From positions 1 through 5,448 of the forward strand of contig DASZPL010000068.1 of the NCBI GenBank assembly GCA_035550315.1: a stretch of 5,448 bases of DNA, written 5' to 3'. The notes under the pieces are model-generated. The model ran no database searches, had not been told where the DNA came from, and saw nothing but the letters and a program-made list of their open reading frames with translations. The stretch is from DASZPL01 sp035550315 (GTDB taxonomy: Bacteria; Actinomycetota; Actinomycetes; JAFAQI01). Within the stretch, counting starts at the first letter, position 1; every line of letters begins with the position of its first letter. The position numbers were made by a program, and so were the translations under genes. Shown here piece after piece: positions 1-5,448 of this stretch.

Positions 1-3
1 CCT

Positions 4-38
4 CGCCCCCGGCGCCCGAGAACCGGACACCGGGGGCG
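4..38 (-). terminator. GC-rich hairpin, probable terminator of the Ig-repeat gene
   Basis: A perfect 9-bp inverted repeat (4-12 with 30-38) encloses a 17-base interior. The interior can pair further (14 with 28, 16-18 with 24-26), leaving a 5-base loop at 19-23. It begins 12 bases beyond the TAA stop of the minus-strand Ig-repeat gene, where a terminator would be expected. No U-tract follows in the three bases left before the window edge, and none lies on the plus-strand side. Actinobacterial terminators often lack a U-tract. The structure is symmetric, so it could also stop transcripts arriving from the left. Confidence 0.6.
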
Positions 39-50
39 AAACCGCCGGAG

Positions 51-3000
51 TTAGCGAACCGTCAGCGACGCTCGGTTGGAGTAGCCGGCGCGGACGCCGC
101 CGCGCGAGCCGACCTTGACCTGGAAGGTCAGGTGGGTGCCGATCGGCGCCCGCAGGTGGGCGACCGCCACGCCGTTGCCGCCCGTCGTGGTCTTGCCGAG
201 CGTGTGGCGCTCGCCGTGACGGATCCGGTAGAAGGTGACGACCGCGTTGCTGAGGTGCGGGTGGCTGACCACGCGCAGCTGGACCTCACCGTTGTGCTTG
301 CTCACCCGGTGCGACGACACCGTTAGCGTCGGGTGCTCCTTGCCGTGGTGCACCGGCGGCGGGTTGCCAGGTGACTGAATCCGGACGGTCGTGACCGCCG
401 CCGGCTCGGTTGCCTGCTGGCTGCCGTCGACATTCACGTCGACGTACGCCGCGATCGTGTCGGTGCCGTTGTCGTTGGCCGAGTAGGTGAACAGCGCGGC
501 GCCGTTGGCCGCCGTGACCGACGAGCCGGATGCCGCGTTGGCCCCGGTCACCCGGAAGCGCACGGTCGCGGCCGACACCGGCTGGCCGCTGGAGTCGACG
601 ACAACCGCCTCGACCGATTCCGACTCTCCCGCGGTGACGCCGCGCTGCGGGAACAGCAGCAACGTGGTGCCTTGCGTAGGCGTACCGCCGACGGCGTATG
701 TCGCCGTGGCGACACAGTTGCCGGCGAAGGACGCGCCGGTCGGCGTGCCGGCCGGGTCGGCGCACTCGCTGAACGACGAGCCGTTCGGGATCGTCGCAAC
801 GACGGAGCCGACACCAGTGTCGGTCGCCGCGGTGGTCAGCACGACGGCCGCCTGGCCGTTGCTCGCGGTCTGCAGACTGGCGCTGGACACGCCACCGAGC
901 GTGCCGGGGCCGCTCTGTACGACGCTCACCGGCACGCCGCCGACGGGGTTGCCGAACTGGTCGAGCACGGTGACCGTGAACTTCTGTTGACCGCCCGGCG
1001 CGACCTGCACGGTCGCCGGGCTGATCACGATGTTGCGGACGAGCGCGCCGCTCGTGACGTAGCTCACCGTGCCGGTCGCCGTGGTGTTGTCGGAGCGGGC
1101 GACCACCGACTGCGTCCCGATCACGTTCGAGGAGACGAAGGCGGCCGCGACGCCTGTGGTGCCGGTCGACACCGTGACGGTCTTGCCGTTGTTCGCGGAG
1201 TAGCTGTTCGAGGCGCTGACGAAACCGCTGTCGACGCTGAACGTCACCGACTTGCCGAGCAGCGGTGTGCCGTCGGAGTTCTCGACCAGCGCGCACACCT
1301 TGGTCACGGTCAGCCCGACCGCGTTGGCGCCGACCGCGTTCGTGCCCGATGGGTTCGTCGTGTTGCAGGTGCCGCTGACGTCGAGAATCACCCGGCTCGC
1401 GATCGTCGATCCGTTGATCCACTGCACGCTGGCGCTCGCGGTGCTGGAGACGCCGCTACGCGGCAGCTGCGGGTTGTTGGTGACGTCGGTAACGGTCACC
1501 GTGTCCGTCTCGCTGGCCGGATTCACGGCGGAGTCGGCGTAACTGATTACCGCCTTGCCGTCCGACGCCGTGGTCACCGTGCCCGACTTGCCGGAGTTAC
1601 GGCCCACCACCGTGTAGGCCAGGGTCTGGCCGCCGACCCCGGCACCGAACTGGTCGGTGACGGCGCCGGTGAAGCCCGGCGCCCCGCCGTTGCTGACGGT
1701 CTGGATCTGCGGCGTCAGCGTGAACGTCCAGGCCGTGCGGGTCTGCAGCGTTGCGGTTGCGGAGCGGGTGCCGGGCGTCGCGCCCGGCCGGCCGCCGACG
1801 CTGGCCGCCGCCCCGATGATCTCGTTGTTGAGCGGACGGACCTCGGTGACCGTCTCGGTGCAGGTGCCGTCGGCGCCCGTGGTACAGGTCGCCGTCGCCG
1901 GCGTGATGTCGGTCGGCGACGGGCCAGCGGTAACCGAGTTGGCGAAGTCGACTCGTACGCCGGACAGCGGCGCGCCGTTGGTCGAGCTCACGACCGCAGC
2001 GGTGAACACCACCGAGTTGCCGTCGATCGGGACGATGCAGTTCTGGCGCTGCCCCGGCAGGTCGACGAACTGGCTGTTGCAGACCGTGACGATGTCGAAG
2101 TTGCCGTTGTTAGGCAGCGGCTGGAACGTCGCCAGGACCGTCTGCTGACCCTCGCCGGAGTCCGGACCCGGGGTGCCGCCCTGCACGTTGACGTAGAACG
2201 TGATCGTGTCGGTACCGGCGACACCGCCGTTGGTGAGCACGCAGGTCGCGACGCCGCTGGAATCCGTCGTGCCGCACGCCTTCGGTGACGGCGACGCCGA
2301 CTGCGGGTCCGGCCCGGTCGAGACGTAGTCCACCTCGGCGCCTGCGATCGCGTTGTGATTGGCGTCGGTCGCGACCACCGTGTAGGCGACGCTGGTGCCG
2401 ACGTACTGGGTGACGTTCGCCGGCGTCACGGCCAGCTGGGCGACACTGCTCGGGCCGCCCGTCCCGATGGCCAGCGAGGCGGTCTGGCTCGACGGGTCGC
2501 TGGTCGTCGGTGCGGCGTCGGCACCGCCGTTGGAATAGGCCACGACCGACGCGGTCCCCGCAGCCGAGGAGGTCACCCCGAAAGTCACCTTCCCGGCGGT
2601 GTCGCCACTCGTGCCCGTCGTCACTGCGAACCGCTCGGTCGCGCTGGAGCTCAACAGGCCACTGCTGCTGCTGATCGGATGGACGTTGCTGGTGCAGGTG
2701 CCTAGCGGGTTGCCGAAGCTCAGCAGACCGGTGGGCTCGGTGACCTGCACAGTGATCACCGCACCGGGCGCCGGCAGGCCGGCCTGGTCCGCGGCCGTCA
2801 CGGTGTAGAGCGCGCAGCCGCTGGCAGCGATCGACGACAGCTGCGGGCTCAGTGTCACCCGGAACGGCGCGGCGGCAAACGTGACCGTGAGCTCAGTGGC
2901 CTGCTCGCCGCCGACGAACGCCGAGTTGCTGCCGGTGCCGTCGAAGATCCCGATCAGATCGGTGCCGGAGCCGTGCGTGTTGGGGATCGTGCAGACCGAC

Positions 3001-3296
3001 GGACTCGCGTTCGCCGGCGCACAGTCGTGGCCGTTGGGGTACGCGGTCGTTCCAACGGCATCGGGACCGCTGATCACCGTCCACTCGAGGTTCGTCGGCG
3101 AGCCGGTCGTGGTCACGTTGACGACCGCGTTCTGCCCCTCCTGGTAGGCGGTCTGGGTCGGCGTGGCGGTAATGCTCGTGGCTGCAGCGCTCGCGGCGGG
3201 GGCGAATGGCACAGCCAGACCCAACGCAGCGGCGGCACCGACGGCGATCGTCGCGACCCACCGGACTGCTCGCGACGAACCAGATGACGTGCCCAT
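51..3296 (-). CDS. Secreted protein with tandem Ig-like (Big-1/invasin-type) domains
   Basis: 1081 residues, exported, probably an adhesin, surface or matrix protein; no enzymatic motif seen. The ATG is preceded by GAGGGG five bases upstream. Residues 1-37 form a signal peptide: basic n-region (R9, R12), hydrophobic 14-34, then Ala-Ser-Ala before the likely cut after 37. About eight beta-rich Ig-like units follow, at roughly 41-140, 144-277, 284-391, 398-518, 520-628, 632-748, 751-869 and 875-973. They show the Big-1 style pattern of V.D..G.PV.G..V.F followed by a T..G.A turn, clearest at 776-822 and 898-937. Fourteen cysteines fall in seven near pairs (for example 341/352, 471/479, 845/861), suggesting intradomain disulfides formed outside the cell. 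DVNVDG at 953-958 resembles a calcium-binding loop. A Pro-rich linker (975-982) leads to a basic, His-rich C-terminal module. There is no LPXTG, C-terminal membrane helix or lipobox, so how it is retained is unclear. It appears monocistronic. The family-level call is firm; the ligand is unknown. Confidence 0.85.
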   Translation of the reverse strand: MGTSSGSSRAVRWVATIAVGAAAALGLAVPFAPAASAAATSITATPTQTAYQEGQNAVVNVTTTGSPTNLEWTVISGPDAVGTTAYPNGHDCAPANASPSVCTIPNTHGSGTDLIGIFDGTGSNSAFVGGEQATELTVTFAAAPFRVTLSPQLSSIAASGCALYTVTAADQAGLPAPGAVITVQVTEPTGLLSFGNPLGTCTSNVHPISSSSGLLSSSATERFAVTTGTSGDTAGKVTFGVTSSAAGTASVVAYSNGGADAAPTTSDPSSQTASLAIGTGGPSSVAQLAVTPANVTQYVGTSVAYTVVATDANHNAIAGAEVDYVSTGPDPQSASPSPKACGTTDSSGVATCVLTNGGVAGTDTITFYVNVQGGTPGPDSGEGQQTVLATFQPLPNNGNFDIVTVCNSQFVDLPGQRQNCIVPIDGNSVVFTAAVVSSTNGAPLSGVRVDFANSVTAGPSPTDITPATATCTTGADGTCTETVTEVRPLNNEIIGAAASVGGRPGATPGTRSATATLQTRTAWTFTLTPQIQTVSNGGAPGFTGAVTDQFGAGVGGQTLAYTVVGRNSGKSGTVTTASDGKAVISYADSAVNPASETDTVTVTDVTNNPQLPRSGVSSTASASVQWINGSTIASRVILDVSGTCNTTNPSGTNAVGANAVGLTVTKVCALVENSDGTPLLGKSVTFSVDSGFVSASNSYSANNGKTVTVSTGTTGVAAAFVSSNVIGTQSVVARSDNTTATGTVSYVTSGALVRNIVISPATVQVAPGGQQKFTVTVLDQFGNPVGGVPVSVVQSGPGTLGGVSSASLQTASNGQAAVVLTTAATDTGVGSVVATIPNGSSFSECADPAGTPTGASFAGNCVATATYAVGGTPTQGTTLLLFPQRGVTAGESESVEAVVVDSSGQPVSAATVRFRVTGANAASGSSVTAANGAALFTYSANDNGTDTIAAYVDVNVDGSQQATEPAAVTTVRIQSPGNPPPVHHGKEHPTLTVSSHRVSKHNGEVQLRVVSHPHLSNAVVTFYRIRHGERHTLGKTTTGGNGVAVAHLRAPIGTHLTFQVKVGSRGGVRAGYSNRASLTVR
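54..350 (-). other. Basic, histidine-rich C-terminal module of the Ig-repeat protein
   Basis: Encodes residues 983-1081. By hand count it has 14 Lys/Arg, 11 His and only 3 Glu in 99 residues. The preceding mature region (38-973) has about 25 Lys/Arg and 4 His in 936 residues. A proline-rich linker separates the two. The pattern of alternating hydrophobic residues and a terminal SNRASLTVR-type strand suggests one more beta-sandwich domain. Possible roles, all inferred: electrostatic retention on anionic cell-wall polymers, metal binding, or binding a negatively charged partner. Confidence 0.6.
3186..3296 (-). other. Sec-type signal peptide of the Ig-repeat protein
   Basis: Encodes residues 1-37. 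The n-region carries two arginines (9 and 12), not a twin-arginine pair. A long Ala/Val/Leu-rich core follows, and the c-region ends Ala-Ser-Ala. Cleavage after residue 37 is most likely; one or two residues later is possible because more alanines follow. There is no Cys at +1, so it is not a lipoprotein. Sec export is inferred from these features. Confidence 0.8.
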
Positions 3297-3301
3297 GGAA
3301 T

Positions 3302-3307
3302 CCCCTC
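3302..3307 (-). promoter_or_regulatory. Shine-Dalgarno site of the Ig-repeat gene
   Basis: GAGGGG on the minus strand with a 5-base spacer before the ATG at 3294-3296. It fixes the start, since a good signal peptide follows directly. Confidence 0.75.
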
Positions 3308-3314
3308 AGCACCG

Positions 3315-3333
3315 ACCGGCCACACACCGGCCA
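3315..3333. repeat. Phased direct repeat ACCGGCCA, possible operator
   Basis: ACCGGCCA occurs at 3315-3322 and again at 3326-3333, an 11-base period that places both copies on the same face of the helix. The pair lies between the AT-rich promoter-like block and the Shine-Dalgarno site of the Ig-repeat gene, where a bound regulator would block transcription or its start. Two 8-mers in GC-rich DNA can arise by chance, so this is only a candidate. Confidence 0.3.
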
Positions 3334-3384
3334 AGCACGGGATTATTAGCACAGTTCGGGCACCCAATCGGCAGAAAGACCCAC

Positions 3385-3390
3385 TGGAGG
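3385..3390 (+). promoter_or_regulatory. Shine-Dalgarno site of the crotonase gene
   Basis: TGGAGG with a 5-base spacer before the ATG at 3396. It supports this start; the usual crotonase N-terminus follows at once. Confidence 0.75.
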
Positions 3391-3395
3391 CGCAC

Positions 3396-4181
3396 ATGTC
3401 CGACGAGGTGAGGTACGCCGTCGCCGACGGCGTTGCCGCGCTGACGCTGAACCGCCCGGAAGCGCTCAACGCCTTGACGGTCGCCACGAAGCTCGCACTG
3501 CTCGACGCGCTGGCCCGCGCCGGGGCCGATCGTCAGGTGCGCGCGGTGGTGCTCACCGGCGCCGGTCGCGCGTTTTGCGTCGGCCAGGACCTGCGCGAAC
3601 ACTCCGACGGGCTGGCCGCCGGCGACACCGAACTGTCCACGGTGCGCGAGCACTACAACCCGATCATCGAGGCGCTGGTCGGGCTGCCGAAGCCGGTGAT
3701 CGCCGCGGTGAACGGGATGGCCGCCGGCGCCGGGGCGTCGCTGGCGTTCGCCTGCGACGTGCGGATCGCGGCCAGCTCGGCGGCGTTTTTGATGGCGTTC
3801 AGCCGGGTCGGGCTGGCGCCCGACAGCGGCGCGTCGTGGACGCTGCCGCGGCTGATCGGCTACGGCCGGGCGGCGGCGATGCTCATGCTCGCCGAGCCGG
3901 TGCCGGCCGCGCAGGCGCTGGAGATGGGGCTGGTCAGCGCGGTCGTCGCCGACGACCAGCTCGAGACCGCGGCGGCCGGGCTGGCGACCAAGCTGGCCGC
4001 CGGGCCGACCGCGGCCTACGCCGAGGTGAAGCGGACGCTCGCGTTCGCGGCGTCGCACTCGCTGACCGAGTCCCTCGACCAGGAGGCGCGGGCGCAGGCG
4101 CGCTGCGGCGCGACGGCCGACCACCGCAACGCGGTCAGCGCGTTCCTGGCGAAACAGTCCGCAACCTTCACCGGACGTTGA
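3396..4181 (+). CDS. Enoyl-CoA hydratase/isomerase (crotonase) family, PaaG-like
   Basis: 261 residues, full family length, cytoplasmic. Crotonase landmarks appear in order: LTLNRPEALNAL near 16-27, the CoA-binding/oxyanion segment FCVGQDL at 60-66, YNP at 87-89, LPKPVIAAVNGMAAGAGASLA at 97-117, FSRVGLAPDSGASW at 135-148, and the C-terminal SAFLAKQS..FTGR. These match PaaG (1,2-epoxyphenylacetyl-CoA isomerase) better than a generic hydratase. Asp143 sits where PaaG has its catalytic Asp. The position of the first catalytic Glu of true hydratases (about 115) is Ser. A ring-opening or double-bond isomerase is therefore more likely than a hydratase. No other phenylacetate gene is in the window, so the substrate is uncertain; lipid or other acyl-CoA breakdown is equally possible. 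The start is supported by TGGAGG. The gene is transcribed alone from the divergent promoter region and ends 4 bases from the stop of tag. Confidence 0.9.
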   Translation: MSDEVRYAVADGVAALTLNRPEALNALTVATKLALLDALARAGADRQVRAVVLTGAGRAFCVGQDLREHSDGLAAGDTELSTVREHYNPIIEALVGLPKPVIAAVNGMAAGAGASLAFACDVRIAASSAAFLMAFSRVGLAPDSGASWTLPRLIGYGRAAAMLMLAEPVPAAQALEMGLVSAVVADDQLETAAAGLATKLAAGPTAAYAEVKRTLAFAASHSLTESLDQEARAQARCGATADHRNAVSAFLAKQSATFTGR

Positions 4182-4185
4182 GACT

Positions 4186-4758
4186 TCAGCGGCTGATGCA
4201 GCCCTTCAGATGGTCGTTGACCAGGCCGGTCGCCTGCATCAGGGCATACGCCGTGGTCGGCCCGATGAACCGGACGCCCTGGCGGCGCAGGTCCGCGGCG
4301 AGGGCTTGCGACTCGGCGGACTCGGTCGCGATGTCCGCAGTCGTGCGCGGCGGCTTCCGGGCCTTGGCCGGGGCGTAAGCCTCGACGTACTTCAGCAGCC
4401 CGCCGGGGAGGTCGGCGACGATGCGCGCGTTGCCGATGGCGGCCAGGATCTTCGCCCGGTTGCGCACGATGCCCGGGTCGGCGAGCAGCCGGGCGACGTC
4501 GGCGTCGCCGAAGCCGGCGACCGCCGGGATCGCGAAGTTGGCGAACGCCGCGCGGAAGGCCGGGCGCTTGCGCAGGATCACCAGCCAGGACAGGCCGGAC
4601 TGGAACCCCTCCAGGCAGAGCCGCTCGAACATCTCGTCGTCGGTGCTGAGCCGCCGGCCCCACTCGCCATCGTGGTAGTCGACGTACTCCTCGGCGCTGA
4701 CCGCCCACGGGCAGCGGGGCTGGCCGTCCGGCCCCGGCAGCAGGCCGCGGCCGCTCAC
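4186..4758 (-). CDS. tag: DNA-3-methyladenine glycosylase I
   Basis: 190 residues, close to the length of E. coli Tag (about 187). It excises 3-methyladenine from alkylated DNA, the first step of base-excision repair. The zinc-site ligands of the family are present: Cys16 (in CPWA), His29 (in YHDGEWG), His183 and Cys187 (in VNDHLKGC). The base-recognition Glu is at 50 in CLEGFQSGLSW. GIVRNRAKI and the GPTTAYALMQATG segment near the C-terminus match the helix-hairpin-helix fold core. The start is chosen as the GTG at 4756-4758, which overlaps the DivIVA-domain stop as GTGA. It has no separate strong Shine-Dalgarno, so translation probably re-initiates from the upstream gene. Reading the frame further up to 4977 adds only arginine-rich sequence that is the shadow of the neighbour. 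Third gene of the minus-strand operon. Confidence 0.95.
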   Translation of the reverse strand: MSGRGLLPGPDGQPRCPWAVSAEEYVDYHDGEWGRRLSTDDEMFERLCLEGFQSGLSWLVILRKRPAFRAAFANFAIPAVAGFGDADVARLLADPGIVRNRAKILAAIGNARIVADLPGGLLKYVEAYAPAKARKPPRTTADIATESAESQALAADLRRQGVRFIGPTTAYALMQATGLVNDHLKGCISR

Positions 4759-5033
4759 TCCGGCGGCTCGCGGTCGGCGTCGCCGGCCTGGGCGCGCATC
4801 GACTCGGCGATCCGGTCCAGCGCCGCGTCGACGTCTTCCATCCGGTAGCCGCGCCAGCCGATCCGGAACCGCAGCCGCGGCACGTCGTCGGCGTCGAGCG
4901 GCCCGTCGTCCGGCAGGCCGAGGTCGGCGTGGTCGACCGACTCGGGCTCGAGGCCGCCGCCGTTGTAGACCAACCACAGCGCGAGCCCGGCGACCAGGAT
5001 CGCGCCGATGACGACCACGATCGCGACAACCAC
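4755..5033 (-). CDS. Small membrane-anchored DivIVA-domain protein
   Basis: 92 residues. Residues 1-22 are a Val/Ile/Ala/Leu-rich membrane helix ending LWLVYNGGG. An acidic linker (29-50) follows, then LRFRIGWRGYRMEDVDAALDRI at 54-75. This last segment matches the N-terminal DivIVA domain signature (F...RGY...EVDAFLDRI), which in DivIVA/Wag31 mediates curvature-sensing membrane association and pole targeting. The long coiled coil of real DivIVA is absent, and the anchor helix precedes the domain. It is therefore probably an accessory of polar growth or division, not the scaffold itself. The start is GTG at 5031-5033: an in-frame TAG at 5043-5045 rules out earlier starts, and AGG at 5042-5044 gives an 8-base spacer. 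It lies 19 bases after the LOG-family stop and overlaps tag by 4 bases, so the three are one transcript. The analogous gene in M. tuberculosis is, from memory, Rv1209 next to tagA (Rv1210). Confidence 0.85.
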   Translation of the reverse strand: MVVAIVVVIGAILVAGLALWLVYNGGGLEPESVDHADLGLPDDGPLDADDVPRLRFRIGWRGYRMEDVDAALDRIAESMRAQAGDADREPPE

Positions 5034-5052
5034 GCCGCCAACCTATTCCGGT

Positions 5053-5448
5053 TTAGGGCTCGGCTTCGAGGACGTCCTCGGCGGTCGGCACCCGGGCGGG
5101 CCCCGGCGCTTCGAGTGCGTCGAAGGCCGCGGCCACGTCGGTGGTCCAGACCGTGACGTCGACCGCGGCGCGCGGCGCGAACCCGTCACGCACCAGCGCC
5201 TCCGCCTGCTCGCGCAACGGCGCGAAGACGCCGTCGGGGTCGAGGACGACGACGGCCTTGTCGTGCATCGCCAGCGAGCGCGACACCCAGATCTCGAGCA
5301 GCTCCTCAAGCGTGCCGAGACCGCCGGGCAGCACGAGGAACGCGTCGGCGCGGCGATCCATCTCCGCCTTGCGGGTGCGCATGTCGGGCGTGACGATCAG
5401 CTCGTCGGCGTCGATGTCGGCGACCTCTCGCAGCCGCAGCGCCTCGGG
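5053..5448 (-). CDS. LOG-family protein (TIGR00730, lysine-decarboxylase-like fold), 5' end outside the window
   Basis: The last 131 residues are visible; the reading frame stays open to the window edge, so the start lies beyond 5448. The family signature is intact: MRTRKAEM at fragment positions 23-30 (Arg26, Lys27) and PGGLGTLEE at 41-49, the nucleotide-binding and catalytic PGGxGTxxE motif. Characterised members hydrolyse cytokinin riboside 5'-monophosphates or related nucleotides to the free base. The old 'lysine decarboxylase' label is a misannotation. The residues after the motif (EIWVSRSLAMHDKAVVVL) match the usual helix and strand, and the C-terminus ends EAEP. The only in-frame ATG in view (5380-5382) falls in the middle of the conserved region and is not the real start. 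The TAA stop at 5053-5055 is 19 bases before the DivIVA-domain start. Substrate in this organism is unproven. Confidence 0.9.
   Translation of the reverse strand, partial: PEALRLREVADIDADELIVTPDMRTRKAEMDRRADAFLVLPGGLGTLEELLEIWVSRSLAMHDKAVVVLDPDGVFAPLREQAEALVRDGFAPRAAVDVTVWTTDVAAAFDALEAPGPARVPTAEDVLEAEP

Larger units (their letters stand above)
3297..3395. promoter_or_regulatory. Divergent promoter region between the Ig-repeat and crotonase genes
   Basis: This 99-base gap separates two divergent start codons, so it must carry a promoter for each gene. Its only AT-rich stretch is 3341-3356. On the minus strand this reads TAATAAT (3348 down to 3342), a good -10 candidate giving an Ig-repeat leader of about 40 bases. 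The complementary ATTATTA could serve the plus-strand gene. I see no convincing -35 at 16-18 bases for either direction, so sigma-factor assignment is not possible. Confidence 0.45.

Noticed and set aside
286..1422. 378-codon minus-strand frame inside the Ig-repeat gene
   Set aside because: Arg/His/Gln-rich shadow in another frame; it would need the true frame to be wrong, and that frame is continuous over 1081 codons.
672..2288. 538-codon open frame on the plus strand, antisense to the Ig-repeat gene
   Set aside because: Very rich in Arg/Gly/Ala/Asp with no recognisable domain, a pattern expected from the opposite strand of GC-rich coding DNA. The minus-strand frame has a signal peptide, a ribosome site and domain structure.
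51..3296. Sortase anchor or lipobox in the Ig-repeat protein
   Set aside because: No LPXTG followed by a hydrophobic helix and basic tail at the C-terminus, and no Cys at the signal-peptide cleavage point.
3343..3363. TTAGCAC resembling half of a CIRCE element, and GTTCG resembling half of a LexA site
   Set aside because: The matching inverted halves are missing at the required spacing, so there is no support for HrcA or LexA control.
3306..4124. 272-codon minus-strand frame opposite the crotonase gene
   Set aside because: Arginine-rich shadow; the plus-strand frame is an unmistakable crotonase.
4191..4203. 5-bp stem with a 3-base loop just past the crotonase stop as a terminator
   Set aside because: Too short, lies inside tag coding sequence and is not followed by a T-tract.
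4210..4848. 212-codon plus-strand frame opposite tag
   Set aside because: Shadow frame with no motif; tag on the minus strand has all zinc ligands.
4759..4977. N-terminal extension of tag
   Set aside because: The extra 73 residues are arginine-rich, lie over the DivIVA-domain gene in another frame, and precede the normal Tag N-terminus; the GTG at 4758 gives the family length.

Overview
The window is GC-rich (roughly two thirds G+C by eye). Its codons nearly always end in G or C, starts are often GTG, and out-of-frame ORFs are long and arginine-rich. This points to a high-GC actinobacterium (Actinomycetota). The gene set (secreted Ig-repeat protein, PaaG-like crotonase, Tag glycosylase, small DivIVA-domain membrane protein, LOG-family protein) fits that. 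I cannot name a genus. No tRNA, rRNA, insertion sequence or CRISPR array is visible.

Layout. At the left edge a strong GC-rich hairpin (4-38) lies just past the stop of a large minus-strand gene (51-3296). That gene encodes a 1081-residue exported protein: a signal peptide, about eight divergent Ig-like (Big-1/invasin-type) domains, and a compositionally distinct basic, histidine-rich C-terminal module. A 99-base divergent intergenic region (3297-3395) holds an AT-rich promoter-like block, an 8-base direct repeat with an 11-base period, and good Shine-Dalgarno sites for both flanking genes. The plus-strand gene (3396-4181) is a PaaG-like enoyl-CoA hydratase/isomerase. It converges, with only 4 bases between stops, on a minus-strand operon that enters from the right edge: a 5'-truncated LOG-family gene (5053 to beyond 5448), then a 92-residue membrane-anchored DivIVA-domain protein (4755-5033), then DNA-3-methyladenine glycosylase I, tag (4186-4758). 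tag starts on a GTG that overlaps the DivIVA-domain stop (GTGA), so the two are probably translationally coupled.

How the genes fit together. The LOG / DivIVA-domain / tag block is, from memory, a conserved actinobacterial neighbourhood (compare Rv1205 to Rv1210 of Mycobacterium tuberculosis). It is housekeeping rather than a mobile or defence island. The crotonase is not in a phenylacetate cluster here, so its pathway is open. The Ig-repeat protein is the accessory, lineage-specific part of the window and the most likely place for undescribed biology: fourteen cysteines that fall into seven close pairs, a recurring GTD(L/T)I motif, and a cationic tail on an otherwise K/R/H-poor protein. I see no convincing multi-gene novel system here.
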